A stretch of 64,000 bases of DNA. It comes from JAXDMU01 sp963762435. Its GTDB lineage: Bacteria; Pseudomonadota; Alphaproteobacteria; ATCC43930; CGMCC-115725. Below are positions 1 to 7,424 of the stretch, one piece after another. The notes below the pieces were generated by a model, which was given only the letters and a program-made list of their open reading frames with translations, ran no database searches and had not been told where the DNA came from. Numbering within the stretch: position 1 is the first letter of the stretch; each line of letters begins with the position of its first letter. Both the position numbers and the translations under genes were made by a program. The DNA lies in assembly GCA_963762435.1 (NCBI GenBank), contig CAVXLN010000015.1:1-64000 (forward strand). The letters run 5' to 3'.

Positions 1-30
1 CTGTTTATGATTACCTGAACCAGTACCGTA

Positions 31-216
31 TTGCTGGTGGAAGTGGTCTCGGCCCCGCCTGCCGACGGTTTGTCGATCACGCTGACGCAGAAGCGCGGCA
101 ACCTCAGTGGCGCGGAGCTGAAGGACGCAGCCGGGAAGGTCCTCTTCACCAGCACCAAGGGCAATGAGTGGATGATCGCCAAGCAAGTCTGCGAGTACGT
201 TGAGGCGAACCCTTAG
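31..216 (+). CDS. Small hypothetical protein at window edge
   Basis: A 61-codon open frame with a TTG first codon. An in-frame stop lies at 16-18, so the gene cannot extend off the left edge in this frame. The protein is soluble-looking, without signal peptide or membrane segment, and I do not recognise it. It converges on, and overlaps by a few bases, the 3' end of a phage tape-measure fragment on the other strand, so it may be a phage-derived gene. No clear ribosome binding site is visible, and it could equally be chance. Confidence 0.3.
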   Translation: MLVEVVSAPPADGLSITLTQKRGNLSGAELKDAAGKVLFTSTKGNEWMIAKQVCEYVEANP

Positions 217-560
217 CCGCCCGCTGCCTGAGCCATCGGACCGCCGCTCGCCTGGTCTTCCAGGATCGTGTGGATCACGAACTGCTTCAACTGCGAGTCG
301 TAGCTCACCGTCGACGGCTGCGCCTGCACCGGGTTGCTTGTCTGGTTGATGACGTTAGACGTGATGTTCACGCCCTGGCCCCCGCCGCCCGACTTCGCGA
401 GCTGTGTGAGCGTCGAGTTCGGCGTGATGTTGCCGCTGGTACCCGGGTTGAAGATCTCCGGACCCTTCTCGCCGACCAGGTACGCGCTGCCGGCGTGGAC
501 CGAGCCGCCCGTCGCACGAGCTCCGGAGAGGCCTTCGAGACCCCAGCCGCCGCTGCGGCT
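213..560 (-). pseudogene. Phage tail tape-measure protein, C-terminal fragment
   Basis: Reading the minus strand from about 560 to the TAA at 215-213 gives a Gly/Ser-rich tail with the string ATGGSVHAGSAYLVGEKGPE followed by IFNPGTSG. This is the hallmark C-terminal segment of phage lambda-type and lambdoid-like tail length tape-measure proteins (family knowledge: A-x-GG-x-V-x-x-G-x-x-Y-L-V-G-E-x-G-P-E-x-F). The remaining roughly 75 residues end in a DQASGGPMAQAAGG tail. Everything upstream, normally many hundreds of residues, is absent: the frame runs at about 545-570 into a PEP-CTERM gene read from the other strand. It is therefore a broken gene or the product of a chimeric junction. The upstream limit given is approximate. 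Confidence 0.75.
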
Positions 561-565
561 CGGGC

Positions 566-805
566 CTGTTCGGCACGACCGGTGTCGCCGACCTGCTGGC
601 TGGCGAGGATACCGTCGGCACGCCGTTCGTGTTCGAGGATGATTTCGGCGTCGATGGCAACTTCAATCCGCTGACCGGTTCTTTCGGTCCGGCCTCGGAG
701 TCCGATGTCCGCCTGTTCGTCGATGCGGTGCCGGAGCCGGCGACCTTCACGGTCATCGGTGCCGGCTTGCTGCTGCTGACCGGCCTGGTCCGCCGCCGCG
801 CCTAA
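566..805 (+). pseudogene. PEP-CTERM sorting-domain protein, C-terminal fragment
   Basis: An open frame ending with TAA at 803-805 encodes a short Gly/Asp-rich extracellular-type segment and then a textbook PEP-CTERM tail: V-P-E-P-A-T, a hydrophobic helix (FTVIGAGLLLLTGL), and a terminal VRRRA. In this family the tail directs processing by an exosortase and export to the cell surface. The N-terminal signal peptide and most of the mature protein are missing because the frame meets the phage tape-measure fragment near 560. No exosortase gene is present in the window. A strong hairpin follows at 829-869. The start given is approximate. Confidence 0.75.
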
Positions 806-828
806 CTGCCGGACGGTAAAATAAAAAA

Positions 829-869
829 CGCCGCGGGTCGGTTATGTCCTAACGGACCGACCCGCGGCG
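829..869 (+). terminator. Perfect 14-bp hairpin after the PEP-CTERM fragment
   Basis: Arms cgccgcgggtcggt (829-842) and accgacccgcggcg (856-869) are perfectly complementary around a 13-nt loop. An A-rich run sits before the left arm, so on the minus strand the hairpin is followed by a T-run; on the plus strand the T-run is poor. It probably ends transcription of the PEP-CTERM gene and could act in both directions. Confidence 0.65.
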
Positions 870-1102
870 CTACTGTTTATGCCCGCCTAGGAAATGCTTT
901 GCTGAAAAGCAACCGCCAGAACCATCCATCCATCCATCGACGCCCTGGCCGCTGAAATTGCGGTGACCGTCGCTGCTTTATCAGCAAGACGCGTGCCAAC
1001 TCTTCCGAGCGGGCCTGCAGGCCTCTTTCGACACATCCTGGCGAATTGCCATCCCATTCTGCAAAGCCCGAGAAAACCTGCCTTGCAGATTGCGGCTCGG
1101 CG
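870..1102. other. Intergenic, no gene seen
   Basis: Between the hairpin after the PEP-CTERM fragment and the end of msrB no convincing gene is visible. It contains a short tetranucleotide run (ccatccatccatcca, about 923-940) and nothing else I can name. Confidence 0.5.
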
Positions 1103-1501
1103 CTATTTCTTCGGGTCGAGCTTCAGTGCCACCGAGTTGATGCAATAGCGCATGCCGTCCGGGCCGGGACCGTCGGGAAAGACGTGGCCCAGATGGGCGT
1201 CGCATTGGGCGCACAGAACCTCGGTTCGGACCATGCCGTGGCTGCGGTCCGTCTCGGTCGCGACCGCGGCGTCCGGCGACGGAGCCGTGAAGCTGGGCCA
1301 GCCGCAGCCGGAATCGAACTTGGCATCTGATTCGAACAGCTCGGCACCGCAGCAGGTGCAGCGATAGGTGCCGGGGGTCGTCGTATTCTCATACTCGCCG
1401 GTGAAAGGCCGCTCGGTCGCCTTCTGCCGGGTCACGGCATAGGCATCGGGGCTCAGTTGCGCACGCCATTCGGCATCGCTCTTGACGATTTTTCCGGCCA
1501 T
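1103..1501 (-). CDS. msrB: Peptide-methionine (R)-S-oxide reductase MsrB
   Basis: Reduces the R-epimer of methionine sulfoxide in oxidised proteins, a cytoplasmic repair reaction using thioredoxin. The 132-residue protein is full length for a single-domain MsrB. Two zinc-type CxxC pairs are present (Cys48/Cys51 and Cys97/Cys100), together with the family strings CGWPSF, HLGHVF and the catalytic cysteine in RYCINS (Cys120). No signal peptide. It stands alone: an SBP gene starts divergently at 1622. The start is the ATG giving MAGKIVKSD, consistent with family length. Confidence 0.95.
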   Translation of the reverse strand: MAGKIVKSDAEWRAQLSPDAYAVTRQKATERPFTGEYENTTTPGTYRCTCCGAELFESDAKFDSGCGWPSFTAPSPDAAVATETDRSHGMVRTEVLCAQCDAHLGHVFPDGPGPDGMRYCINSVALKLDPKK

Positions 1502-1621
1502 TTTGTCCTCGGTACGTTTTTGGGATGCCCCTTAGATGGGCGCCCCACGCGCTGCGGTCAACGGCCGCGATGGACAGGCTCACCCATTCGCTATATTTCG
1601 TGAAATACGGGGAGATGCTGG

Positions 1622-2575
1622 ATGTTTCTTCGGGTTTGGACGATCGCGCTTGTGTGGCTGAGCACGGCCGGGCAGGGGGCTTTGGCTGCCTCGATCGATG
1701 ATGCCACCGGCCGCCATGTCGAGCTTCCCGCCCATATAGAGCGCGTGCTGCCGGCCGGGCCGCCGGCCTCGGTGCTGCTCTTCACGCTGGCGCCCGACAA
1801 GATGATCGGCTGGGCGCACAAGCCGGGGCCGGAGGCCAACCCCTATCTCGGCGCCGCTTCCGATCTGCCGGAGACCGGGCCGATCCGCGCCGATACGGAT
1901 CCCGACAAGATCAAGGCGTTGAAGCCCGACGTCATCATCGATATCGGTACCGTCTCGCCGCGCTATATCGAGGCGGCGAAGAAGATCCAGGACGAGACCG
2001 GCATCCCCACGATTCTCCTGGATGGCAGCCTCGCCGCCACTGCCGCCACATATCGCGCCCTCGGTGCCGCCTTGGGCGTGCCGGAGCGGGGCGAGGCGCT
2101 GGCCGCGGCAGCGGAGCATATTCTGGGCGAGCCGGCGGCCGGGGGTGGCCGCACGGCCTATCTCGGCCGCGGCGCCGACGGTCTCACGACGGCCCCCAAG
2201 GGCTCGATCAGCTCGGAGATCCTGGGCACGCTCGGCCTCGTGAATGTGGCCGAGGGCGAAGCGGGCAAGGGGTTCATCAAACTCACGCCGGACCAGCTCA
2301 AAGTCTGGGATCCCAAGCTGATCCTGCTGGTCGATCCGGATGCTGCCAAGGGTTTCGCGGCCGATCCCGCCTGGGCCGGGCGGGTGCACGCGGCGTCGTT
2401 GCCGCCGTTCGGCTGGCTCGACGAGCCGCCCTCGGTCAACCGGCTCGGCGGTGTGATCTGGGCGCGCCATGCGCTGGGCGGTGCCGGCGATCCGGCCCCA
2501 GAGATCCGCGATTTCTATCGGCTCTTCTATCGGGCTTCGCTCAGCGATGCGGCATTGGCCGATATTTCACGGTAA
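1622..2575 (+). CDS. ABC transporter periplasmic substrate-binding protein (class III, TroA/BtuF-like fold)
   Basis: A 317-residue secreted binding protein. Residues 1-22 form a signal peptide (MFLRVWTIALVWLSTAGQGALA). The mature part opens with IDDATGRHVELPAHIERVLP, the usual first strand of periplasmic-binding-protein-2 domains (PF01497) that capture iron-siderophore, haem, cobalamin or oxyanion ligands. There is a long central helix region around residues 150-180. The ligand cannot be read from sequence, but the next gene, 10 nt on, is the molybdate binder modA, so an oxyanion such as molybdate or tungstate is possible (inference). No permease or ATPase gene lies nearby. Confidence 0.8.
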   Translation: MFLRVWTIALVWLSTAGQGALAASIDDATGRHVELPAHIERVLPAGPPASVLLFTLAPDKMIGWAHKPGPEANPYLGAASDLPETGPIRADTDPDKIKALKPDVIIDIGTVSPRYIEAAKKIQDETGIPTILLDGSLAATAATYRALGAALGVPERGEALAAAAEHILGEPAAGGGRTAYLGRGADGLTTAPKGSISSEILGTLGLVNVAEGEAGKGFIKLTPDQLKVWDPKLILLVDPDAAKGFAADPAWAGRVHAASLPPFGWLDEPPSVNRLGGVIWARHALGGAGDPAPEIRDFYRLFYRASLSDAALADISR

Positions 2576-2585
2576 TGGAGGAATG

Positions 2586-3362
2586 ATGCGCTTCCCGTTC
2601 GGCTTCCGGCCCGTTGCGGCGGCTTTTCTCGTCTGGGCGCTGGTCGCTCCCGGCATCGCCCAGGCGGCGGACCTCCTCGTCTTCGCGGCCGCGAGCCTCA
2701 AGGAGGCGCTCGACGATGCCGATGCGGCCTGGACCAAGTCCGGCGGGGCGCCCGTCACCGTCTCCTATCTGGCCAGCGGCCCGTTGGCCAAGCAGATCGA
2801 GAATGGCGCACCGGCCGATCTCTTCATCTCGGCCGATCTGCAATGGATGGACTATCTGCAAGGGAAGAACCTGATCAAGCCGGAGACGCGCGCCAATCTG
2901 CTCGGCAACAGCCTGGTCCTGATCGCGCCCAAATCGAGCAATGTCACCCTAACGATCGGGCCGAATTTCCCGCTCGCAGCCACGCTCGGCGACAGCCGCC
3001 TCGCGGTCGGCGAGCCGCAATCGGTCCCGGCCGGCGCCTATGCCAAGGAGGCGCTGGACAAGCTCGGCGTCTGGGCCGCGGTCGAGCCCAAGCTGGCGCA
3101 GGCCGAGAATGTCCGCGCCGTGCTGGCGCTGGTGAGCCGCGGCGAGGCGCCGCTCGGCATCGTCTATGCGACCGACGCCGCGGCCGATCCGGGCGTCAAG
3201 GTGGTCGGCACCTTCCCGGAAGACAGCCACAAGCCGATCATCTATCCGGCCGCCGTCACGGTGGCGAGCAAGCACCCGTCGGCCGCCGAGTATCTGACCT
3301 GGCTGCGCTCGCCCGCCGCGGCGCCCTTCTTCGAGCACCGCGGCTTCACGGTGAGCAAGTAG
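2586..3362 (+). CDS. modA: Molybdate ABC transporter substrate-binding protein ModA
   Basis: Periplasmic molybdate/tungstate receptor of about 258 residues. A signal peptide ending in GIAQA is followed by ADLLVFAAASLKEALDD, the diagnostic ModA opening whose Ser residues contact the oxyanion. YLASGPLAKQIENGAPADLF and the distal GIVYATDAAA segment also match the family. Start: two consecutive ATGs at 2583 and 2586; GGAGG at 2577-2581 is better spaced for the second. It follows the class III binding protein by 10 nt, suggesting co-transcription. modB and modC are not adjacent: downstream is an unrelated convergent lipoprotein gene. Confidence 0.92.
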   Translation: MRFPFGFRPVAAAFLVWALVAPGIAQAADLLVFAAASLKEALDDADAAWTKSGGAPVTVSYLASGPLAKQIENGAPADLFISADLQWMDYLQGKNLIKPETRANLLGNSLVLIAPKSSNVTLTIGPNFPLAATLGDSRLAVGEPQSVPAGAYAKEALDKLGVWAAVEPKLAQAENVRAVLALVSRGEAPLGIVYATDAAADPGVKVVGTFPEDSHKPIIYPAAVTVASKHPSAAEYLTWLRSPAAAPFFEHRGFTVSK

Positions 3363-3365
3363 AGG

Positions 3366-3578
3366 CTACTTATCCGCACCCGTCGCATTGTCGATGGCGC
3401 GCCCCGCCTTCTGGGCGGGGCCGGGCGGATCGACGGCGTCCTTGATGCTTTGCCCGGCATTGTCGAGCGACTTGCCGGCCTTTTCCGCCGGCCCGGCCGG
3501 CTTATCGCAGGCGGCGACCAGTCCGGCGAAGGCGAGCGCGCCGAGACCGAGGGCCATTCGCTGAAGCAGAGGTTTCAT
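3366..3578 (-). CDS. Small lipoprotein with entericidin-like repeats
   Basis: A 70-residue predicted lipoprotein. The signal has a Lys/Arg n-region, a hydrophobic core and a lipobox ending LVAAC, so Cys23 would be lipidated. The mature 48 residues are two imperfect copies of a K-A-G-(K/R)-(S/A)-(L/I)-D-N-A unit, rich in Ala, Lys and Asp, resembling the short amphipathic repeats of small envelope proteins. Function unknown. It converges with modA (3 nt between stops) and lies downstream of the TAXI gene on the same strand. The ATG at 3578 is chosen because it starts the signal peptide; a longer frame upstream is antisense-like sequence without a signal. Confidence 0.8.
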   Translation of the reverse strand: MKPLLQRMALGLGALAFAGLVAACDKPAGPAEKAGKSLDNAGQSIKDAVDPPGPAQKAGRAIDNATGADK

Positions 3579-3630
3579 GATGCTCTCCCGAGTAAATGTT
3601 ATCGGGAGAACGGGCGAAGGGCGAAAGGGT

Positions 3631-4725
3631 TCAGCCGGGCAGCATGACGCCGTCGAGCGACATTCCGATCTCGCGATAGAATTTCTCCGCACCCGGATGG
3701 AGCGGCAGCGCCAGCCCGTCGACCGCCTTGGCCAGCGTGATGCGCTTGCCGATCGGATGGCCGGTATCGAGCGCCTTTCGAGCACTGCTGCTCCACAGCG
3801 CTTTCACCAGCAGGTAGGCGAGATCCTCCTCGACGGCACTGGTCGTGATCCATTCGGCACCGATGCCGACCGTGACGACTTCCTCGTCGAGTCCGGGATA
3901 TGTGCCGGACGGGATCGCGTCCTGGGCGAAGAAGCTGAATTTCTTCTTGAGCTTGGCGACCGCATCCTCGGGCACGGGCACCAGGCGCAGCGGCATGGCG
4001 CTGGCGAGCTCGGTGATCGACGGCACCGGATAGCCTGCGATCTGGAAGAAACCGTCGACCGTGCCGTCGCGCATGCCGTCGGCGGCGGCCGCGAGCGTGG
4101 TGTAGCTCGGCTTCAAATCCTTCTCATTGATGCCCGCCGCGGCCAGCACCAGCCGCGCATCGACCAGCGTGCCGGATTCGGGCTCGCCCAGCGACATGCG
4201 CTTGCCTTTGAGATCCTTGAGGCTGCGGATCTGGCTGTCGGCGCGCACCACGATATGCAGGCTCTCGCTATAGAGATTGGCGAGGGCCCTGAGTGTATGG
4301 GTCGGCCAATCCTTGTTGAGCGAGCCGGCATAGGCCTGGGCCGCGACATCGGCCTGGCAGAGTGCCGATTCGACCGAGCCTTTGGCGACCAGCCCGACAT
4401 TTTCGACCGAACCCTGGCTCGCCTGCGCCACCGCGATGACACCGGGCACGCCGCAGGAGCCGCCATGCGCGCAATCGCGCCCGCCGGGCGGGTTCGACAG
4501 CAGGCTCGCGATCTCGCTGCCGATCGGGAAATAAGTGCCGGAGCTGGCGCCGGTGGCGATGCGGAAGAAGCGGATATCGGGGGTCGAGGCGGCGCGCACG
4601 CGGCTCGCCGCCAGCGCGCTCGAGAAGGGCGAGAGCCCGGCCGCCAGCAGCCCTCGCAGGATCGCGCGCCGTCCGACCCGGGCGGAATGCGGAAGGCGGG
4701 ATGACGGCACGGCCGCTTCGGTCAC
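3631..4725 (-). CDS. TAXI family TRAP transporter solute-binding protein
   Basis: Periplasmic receptor of the TRAP-associated extracytoplasmic immunogenic (TAXI) family, about 364 residues. A GTG at 4725 preceded by GGAG with 7-nt spacing is preferred; a GTG at 4764 is possible. The N-terminus has a twin-arginine-like signal (RVGRRAILRGLLAAG). Next comes the family signature IATGASSGTYFPIGSEIASLL, then SVENVGLVAKGSVESALCQAD and LKDLKGKRMSLGEPESGT, all standard for TAXI proteins that bind small organic acids. No TRAP membrane subunit (DctM or fused DctQM) is in the window, so it is an orphan receptor here. Divergent from the alcohol dehydrogenase at 4894. Confidence 0.9.
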   Translation of the reverse strand: MTEAAVPSSRLPHSARVGRRAILRGLLAAGLSPFSSALAASRVRAASTPDIRFFRIATGASSGTYFPIGSEIASLLSNPPGGRDCAHGGSCGVPGVIAVAQASQGSVENVGLVAKGSVESALCQADVAAQAYAGSLNKDWPTHTLRALANLYSESLHIVVRADSQIRSLKDLKGKRMSLGEPESGTLVDARLVLAAAGINEKDLKPSYTTLAAAADGMRDGTVDGFFQIAGYPVPSITELASAMPLRLVPVPEDAVAKLKKKFSFFAQDAIPSGTYPGLDEEVVTVGIGAEWITTSAVEEDLAYLLVKALWSSSARKALDTGHPIGKRITLAKAVDGLALPLHPGAEKFYREIGMSLDGVMLPG

Positions 4726-4817
4726 GATAGGCTCCAGCCAGACGGGACCAGCAGCACCCGGCACGCGGCGCTTCCTCCCTTTGGCACTGCAATAACGCTT
4801 TCAGCACCTCCGCTATT

Positions 4818-4844
4818 CCATCTGAAACGCTTGTTTCAGGATGG
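4818..4844. promoter_or_regulatory. Inverted repeat between TAXI and alcohol dehydrogenase genes
   Basis: TGAAAC (4823-4828), gctt, GTTTCA (4833-4838) form a perfect 6-bp palindrome, extended on both sides by CCATC / GGATGG with one unpaired base. It sits in the 168-bp space between two divergent genes, where a shared operator is expected. Inference only; no regulator gene is adjacent. Confidence 0.4.
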
Positions 4845-4893
4845 TTTGGCGGCCAATCTGCCCCGATCTTTAGGATGCCCAGGAGCCAAGACC

Positions 4894-6054
4894 ATGATCG
4901 CGACCGTGATCCTGCCCAGATTGATGATGATCGGCGGCGGAGCGCTCAAGGAGCTGCCGGATCTCCTCGGCCGGGTCGGCGTCAAGCATCCGCTTATCGT
5001 GTCCGATCCCTATATGAAATCCTCGGGCGTGCTCGAGCGTCTGACCGGCCTGCTCGACGCCGCCCATATCGCCTATGCCACATTCACCGACACGGTGCCC
5101 GATCCCACCACGGATGTGGTCGAGGCCGGCACGGCGCTTCTCGCTGAAGGCGGCTATGACGGGCTCGTGGCCTTGGGCGGCGGCAGCCCCATCGACACCG
5201 CCAAGGCGATGGCGATCCTGGCCTCCAATGGCGGCCGCATGCGCGATTACAAGGTGCCGAACCCGATCCCGAAACCGGGCCTGCCGCTGATCGCGATCCC
5301 GACCACGGCTGGCACCGGTTCGGAGGCGACGCGCTTCACCGTCATCACCGACACCGCGACCGACGAGAAGATGCTGATTGCCGGCCCGGCCGTGACGCCG
5401 ATGGCCGCGATCGTCGATTACGAGCTGACGCTGAGCGCGCCCTTGCGCCTCACCGCCGACACCGGCGTCGATGCGCTGACCCACGCGATCGAATCCTATG
5501 TCAGCCGCAAGGCGAACCCGTTCAGCGACGGCATGGCGCTCTCGGCCATGCGGCTCATCGCGAAGCACATCCGCACGGCCGCCTTCGAGCCCGGCAACCG
5601 CCCGGCGCGCGAGGCGATGATGCTGGCGTCCTGTCAGGCCGGCATTGCCTTTTCGAACGCGTCGGTCGCCCTCGTCCACGGCATGAGCCGGCCGATCGGC
5701 GCCTTCTTCCATGTCCCGCACGGGCTTTCGAATGCGATGCTGCTGCCCGAGATCACCGCCTTCTCGGCCTCGGCCGCCCTCGACCGCTACGCCCAATGCG
5801 CCCATGCGATGGGTTTGGCCGATCCCGAGGAAGGCGACCAGGCCTCGGTCGCCCGACTCATCGAAGGGCTGCGCACGCTCAACCGCGACCTCGAGGTGCC
5901 GACCCCCGAGCGCTACGGCATCGAGCGGGCGCGCTACCAGGCGCTGATGCCGACGATGGCCCAGCAGGCGCTGGCCTCGGGCTCGCCGGGCAATAATCCG
6001 CGCGTGCCGACGGCGGAGGAGATCGTGGCGCTGTATGAGCGGTGTTATGCCTAG
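4894..6054 (+). CDS. Iron-containing alcohol dehydrogenase (group III)
   Basis: Cytoplasmic NAD(P)-dependent alcohol dehydrogenase, 386 residues, normal for the Fe-ADH family. The nucleotide-binding motif is LVALGGGSPIDTAKAMA, followed by PTTAGTGSEATRF. The metal site is given by D in TADTGVDALTHAIES (Asp plus His) and two later His residues in VALVHGMSRPIGAFFHVPHG. The ATG at 4894 is chosen because AGGAG lies at 4881-4885; an upstream in-frame ATG at 4831 falls inside the palindrome. Substrate unknown. It is divergent from an orphan TAXI receptor, so the two may act on one imported compound (inference). Confidence 0.92.
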   Translation: MIATVILPRLMMIGGGALKELPDLLGRVGVKHPLIVSDPYMKSSGVLERLTGLLDAAHIAYATFTDTVPDPTTDVVEAGTALLAEGGYDGLVALGGGSPIDTAKAMAILASNGGRMRDYKVPNPIPKPGLPLIAIPTTAGTGSEATRFTVITDTATDEKMLIAGPAVTPMAAIVDYELTLSAPLRLTADTGVDALTHAIESYVSRKANPFSDGMALSAMRLIAKHIRTAAFEPGNRPAREAMMLASCQAGIAFSNASVALVHGMSRPIGAFFHVPHGLSNAMLLPEITAFSASAALDRYAQCAHAMGLADPEEGDQASVARLIEGLRTLNRDLEVPTPERYGIERARYQALMPTMAQQALASGSPGNNPRVPTAEEIVALYERCYA

Positions 6055-6068
6055 AGAATCGCCCGCTA

Positions 6069-6094
6069 ACCCTCGCCCGCGCTAGCGGGAGGGT
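6069..6094. terminator. GC-rich imperfect hairpin after alcohol dehydrogenase
   Basis: accctcgcccgc, gcta, gcgggagggt can fold into a GC-rich stem with one bulge, 15 nt past the dehydrogenase stop. There is no T-run, so termination would be inefficient. It could equally be one copy of a common GC-rich intergenic repeat. Confidence 0.35.
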
Positions 6095-6234
6095 GAGGGA
6101 TGTACGCAAGGCGCTGCAGGCGGGCGAGGGAGTCTTTGCCGAGCGGGTCGGAGGCCATGGTGCTCTAACGCCAGCGCACCCGCTTGAACCGCCCGACCGC
6201 GCTCGTGTATAGCGATGGTTAGGGAGGGCGAACC

Positions 6235-7419
6235 ATGTCGGATTTGAACCAGTTCCGCATCGAGGTCCGCGACTGGCTGGAGGCGAATTGCCCGGCCAGC
6301 ATGCGCACGCCGATGGGCGAGGATGACGTCGTCTGGGGCGGCAAGCGGGTCCAATTCAAGCATCCGGACCAGAAGCTCTGGCTCGACCGCATGGCGGCCA
6401 AGGGCTGGACCGTGCCGACCTGGCCCAAGGAATATGGCGGCGGCGGGCTCACCCCGCACGAGGCGCGCGTGCTGGAGGAGGAGCTGAAGCGCCTCGGCGC
6501 CCGCCCGGCGCTGCAGAGCTTCGGCATCTGGATGCTGGGCCCGGTGCTGCTCGAATACGGCACCGAGGAACAGAAGCAGGCGCATATCCCCAAGATCGCG
6601 CGCGGCGAGATCCGCTGGTGCCAGGGCTATAGCGAGCCCGAGGCGGGCTCGGACCTTGCCGGCCTCAAGACCCGTGCCGTGCCGCAAGGCGAGCATTTCA
6701 TGGTCAATGGCCACAAGGTCTGGACCTCCTATGCCGACAAGGCCGACTGGATCTTCTGCCTCGTCCGCACCGACCCGATGGCGAAGAAGCATGAAGGCAT
6801 CAGCTTCATCCTGATCGATATGGACGATCCCGGCGTGCGCACCCGGCCGATCCAGCTGATCAGCGGCGCCTCGCCCTTCTGCGAGACCTTCCTCGAGAAT
6901 GTCCGGGTGCCGATGGGCAATCTCGTCGGCCGCCTGAACGATGGCTGGACCATCGCCAAGAAGCTGCTCGAGCATGAGCGCAAGATGATCGCCGGCACCG
7001 GCGAGCGCCAGCGCAGCGACCGCGGCCTCGAGGAGCTCGCCAAGGCCTATGTCGGCGAGACGGGCGGCCGGATCGCCGATCCGAGCTTGCGCGACCGCAT
7101 CGTGCAGCAGGCGATCGACATGCGCGCCTTCGGCCTTACCACGCGCCGCGCCTTCGACGAGGCGAAATCGGGGGCGGCGCCCGGCCCGGCCTCGGCCATG
7201 TTCAAATATTACGGCACGGAGCTCAACAAGCGCCGGCTCGAGCTGGTGCTTGCCGCCGAAGGCACGCAGGCGCTCGGCTGGGAAGGCGAGGGCTTCGCGC
7301 CCGACGAGCTTCTGGTGACGCGGCAATGGCTGCGCTCCAAGGCCAACTCCATCGAGGGCGGCACCTCCGAGGTGCAGCTCAATGTCATTGCCAAGCGCGT
7401 GCTTGGCCTGCCGGATTGA
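6235..7419 (+). CDS. Acyl-CoA dehydrogenase, large subunit type (PimC-like)
   Basis: FAD-dependent dehydrogenase of 394 residues that introduces a 2,3-double bond into an acyl-CoA. Typical features: GWTVPTWPKEYGGGGLTPHE in the N-terminal helical domain, YSEPEAGSDLAGL at the FAD/substrate site, and a C-terminal IEGGTSEVQLNVIAKRVLG. The usual catalytic Glu of short-chain enzymes (Y-E-G-T) is shifted here to E-G-G-T. The next gene starts 5 nt after the stop and encodes a second, shorter acyl-CoA dehydrogenase. Such pairs form heteromeric enzymes, for example pimeloyl-CoA dehydrogenase large and small subunits. The substrate here is not determinable. Confidence 0.9.
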   Translation: MSDLNQFRIEVRDWLEANCPASMRTPMGEDDVVWGGKRVQFKHPDQKLWLDRMAAKGWTVPTWPKEYGGGGLTPHEARVLEEELKRLGARPALQSFGIWMLGPVLLEYGTEEQKQAHIPKIARGEIRWCQGYSEPEAGSDLAGLKTRAVPQGEHFMVNGHKVWTSYADKADWIFCLVRTDPMAKKHEGISFILIDMDDPGVRTRPIQLISGASPFCETFLENVRVPMGNLVGRLNDGWTIAKKLLEHERKMIAGTGERQRSDRGLEELAKAYVGETGGRIADPSLRDRIVQQAIDMRAFGLTTRRAFDEAKSGAAPGPASAMFKYYGTELNKRRLELVLAAEGTQALGWEGEGFAPDELLVTRQWLRSKANSIEGGTSEVQLNVIAKRVLGLPD

Positions 7420-7424
7420 TTGAA

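Noticed and set aside
3576..3640. A weak EcfG-like site (TGAAC-N17-GTT on the minus strand) before the small lipoprotein
   Set aside because: The -35 element departs from GGAAC at the first position, so I did not list it as a promoter.
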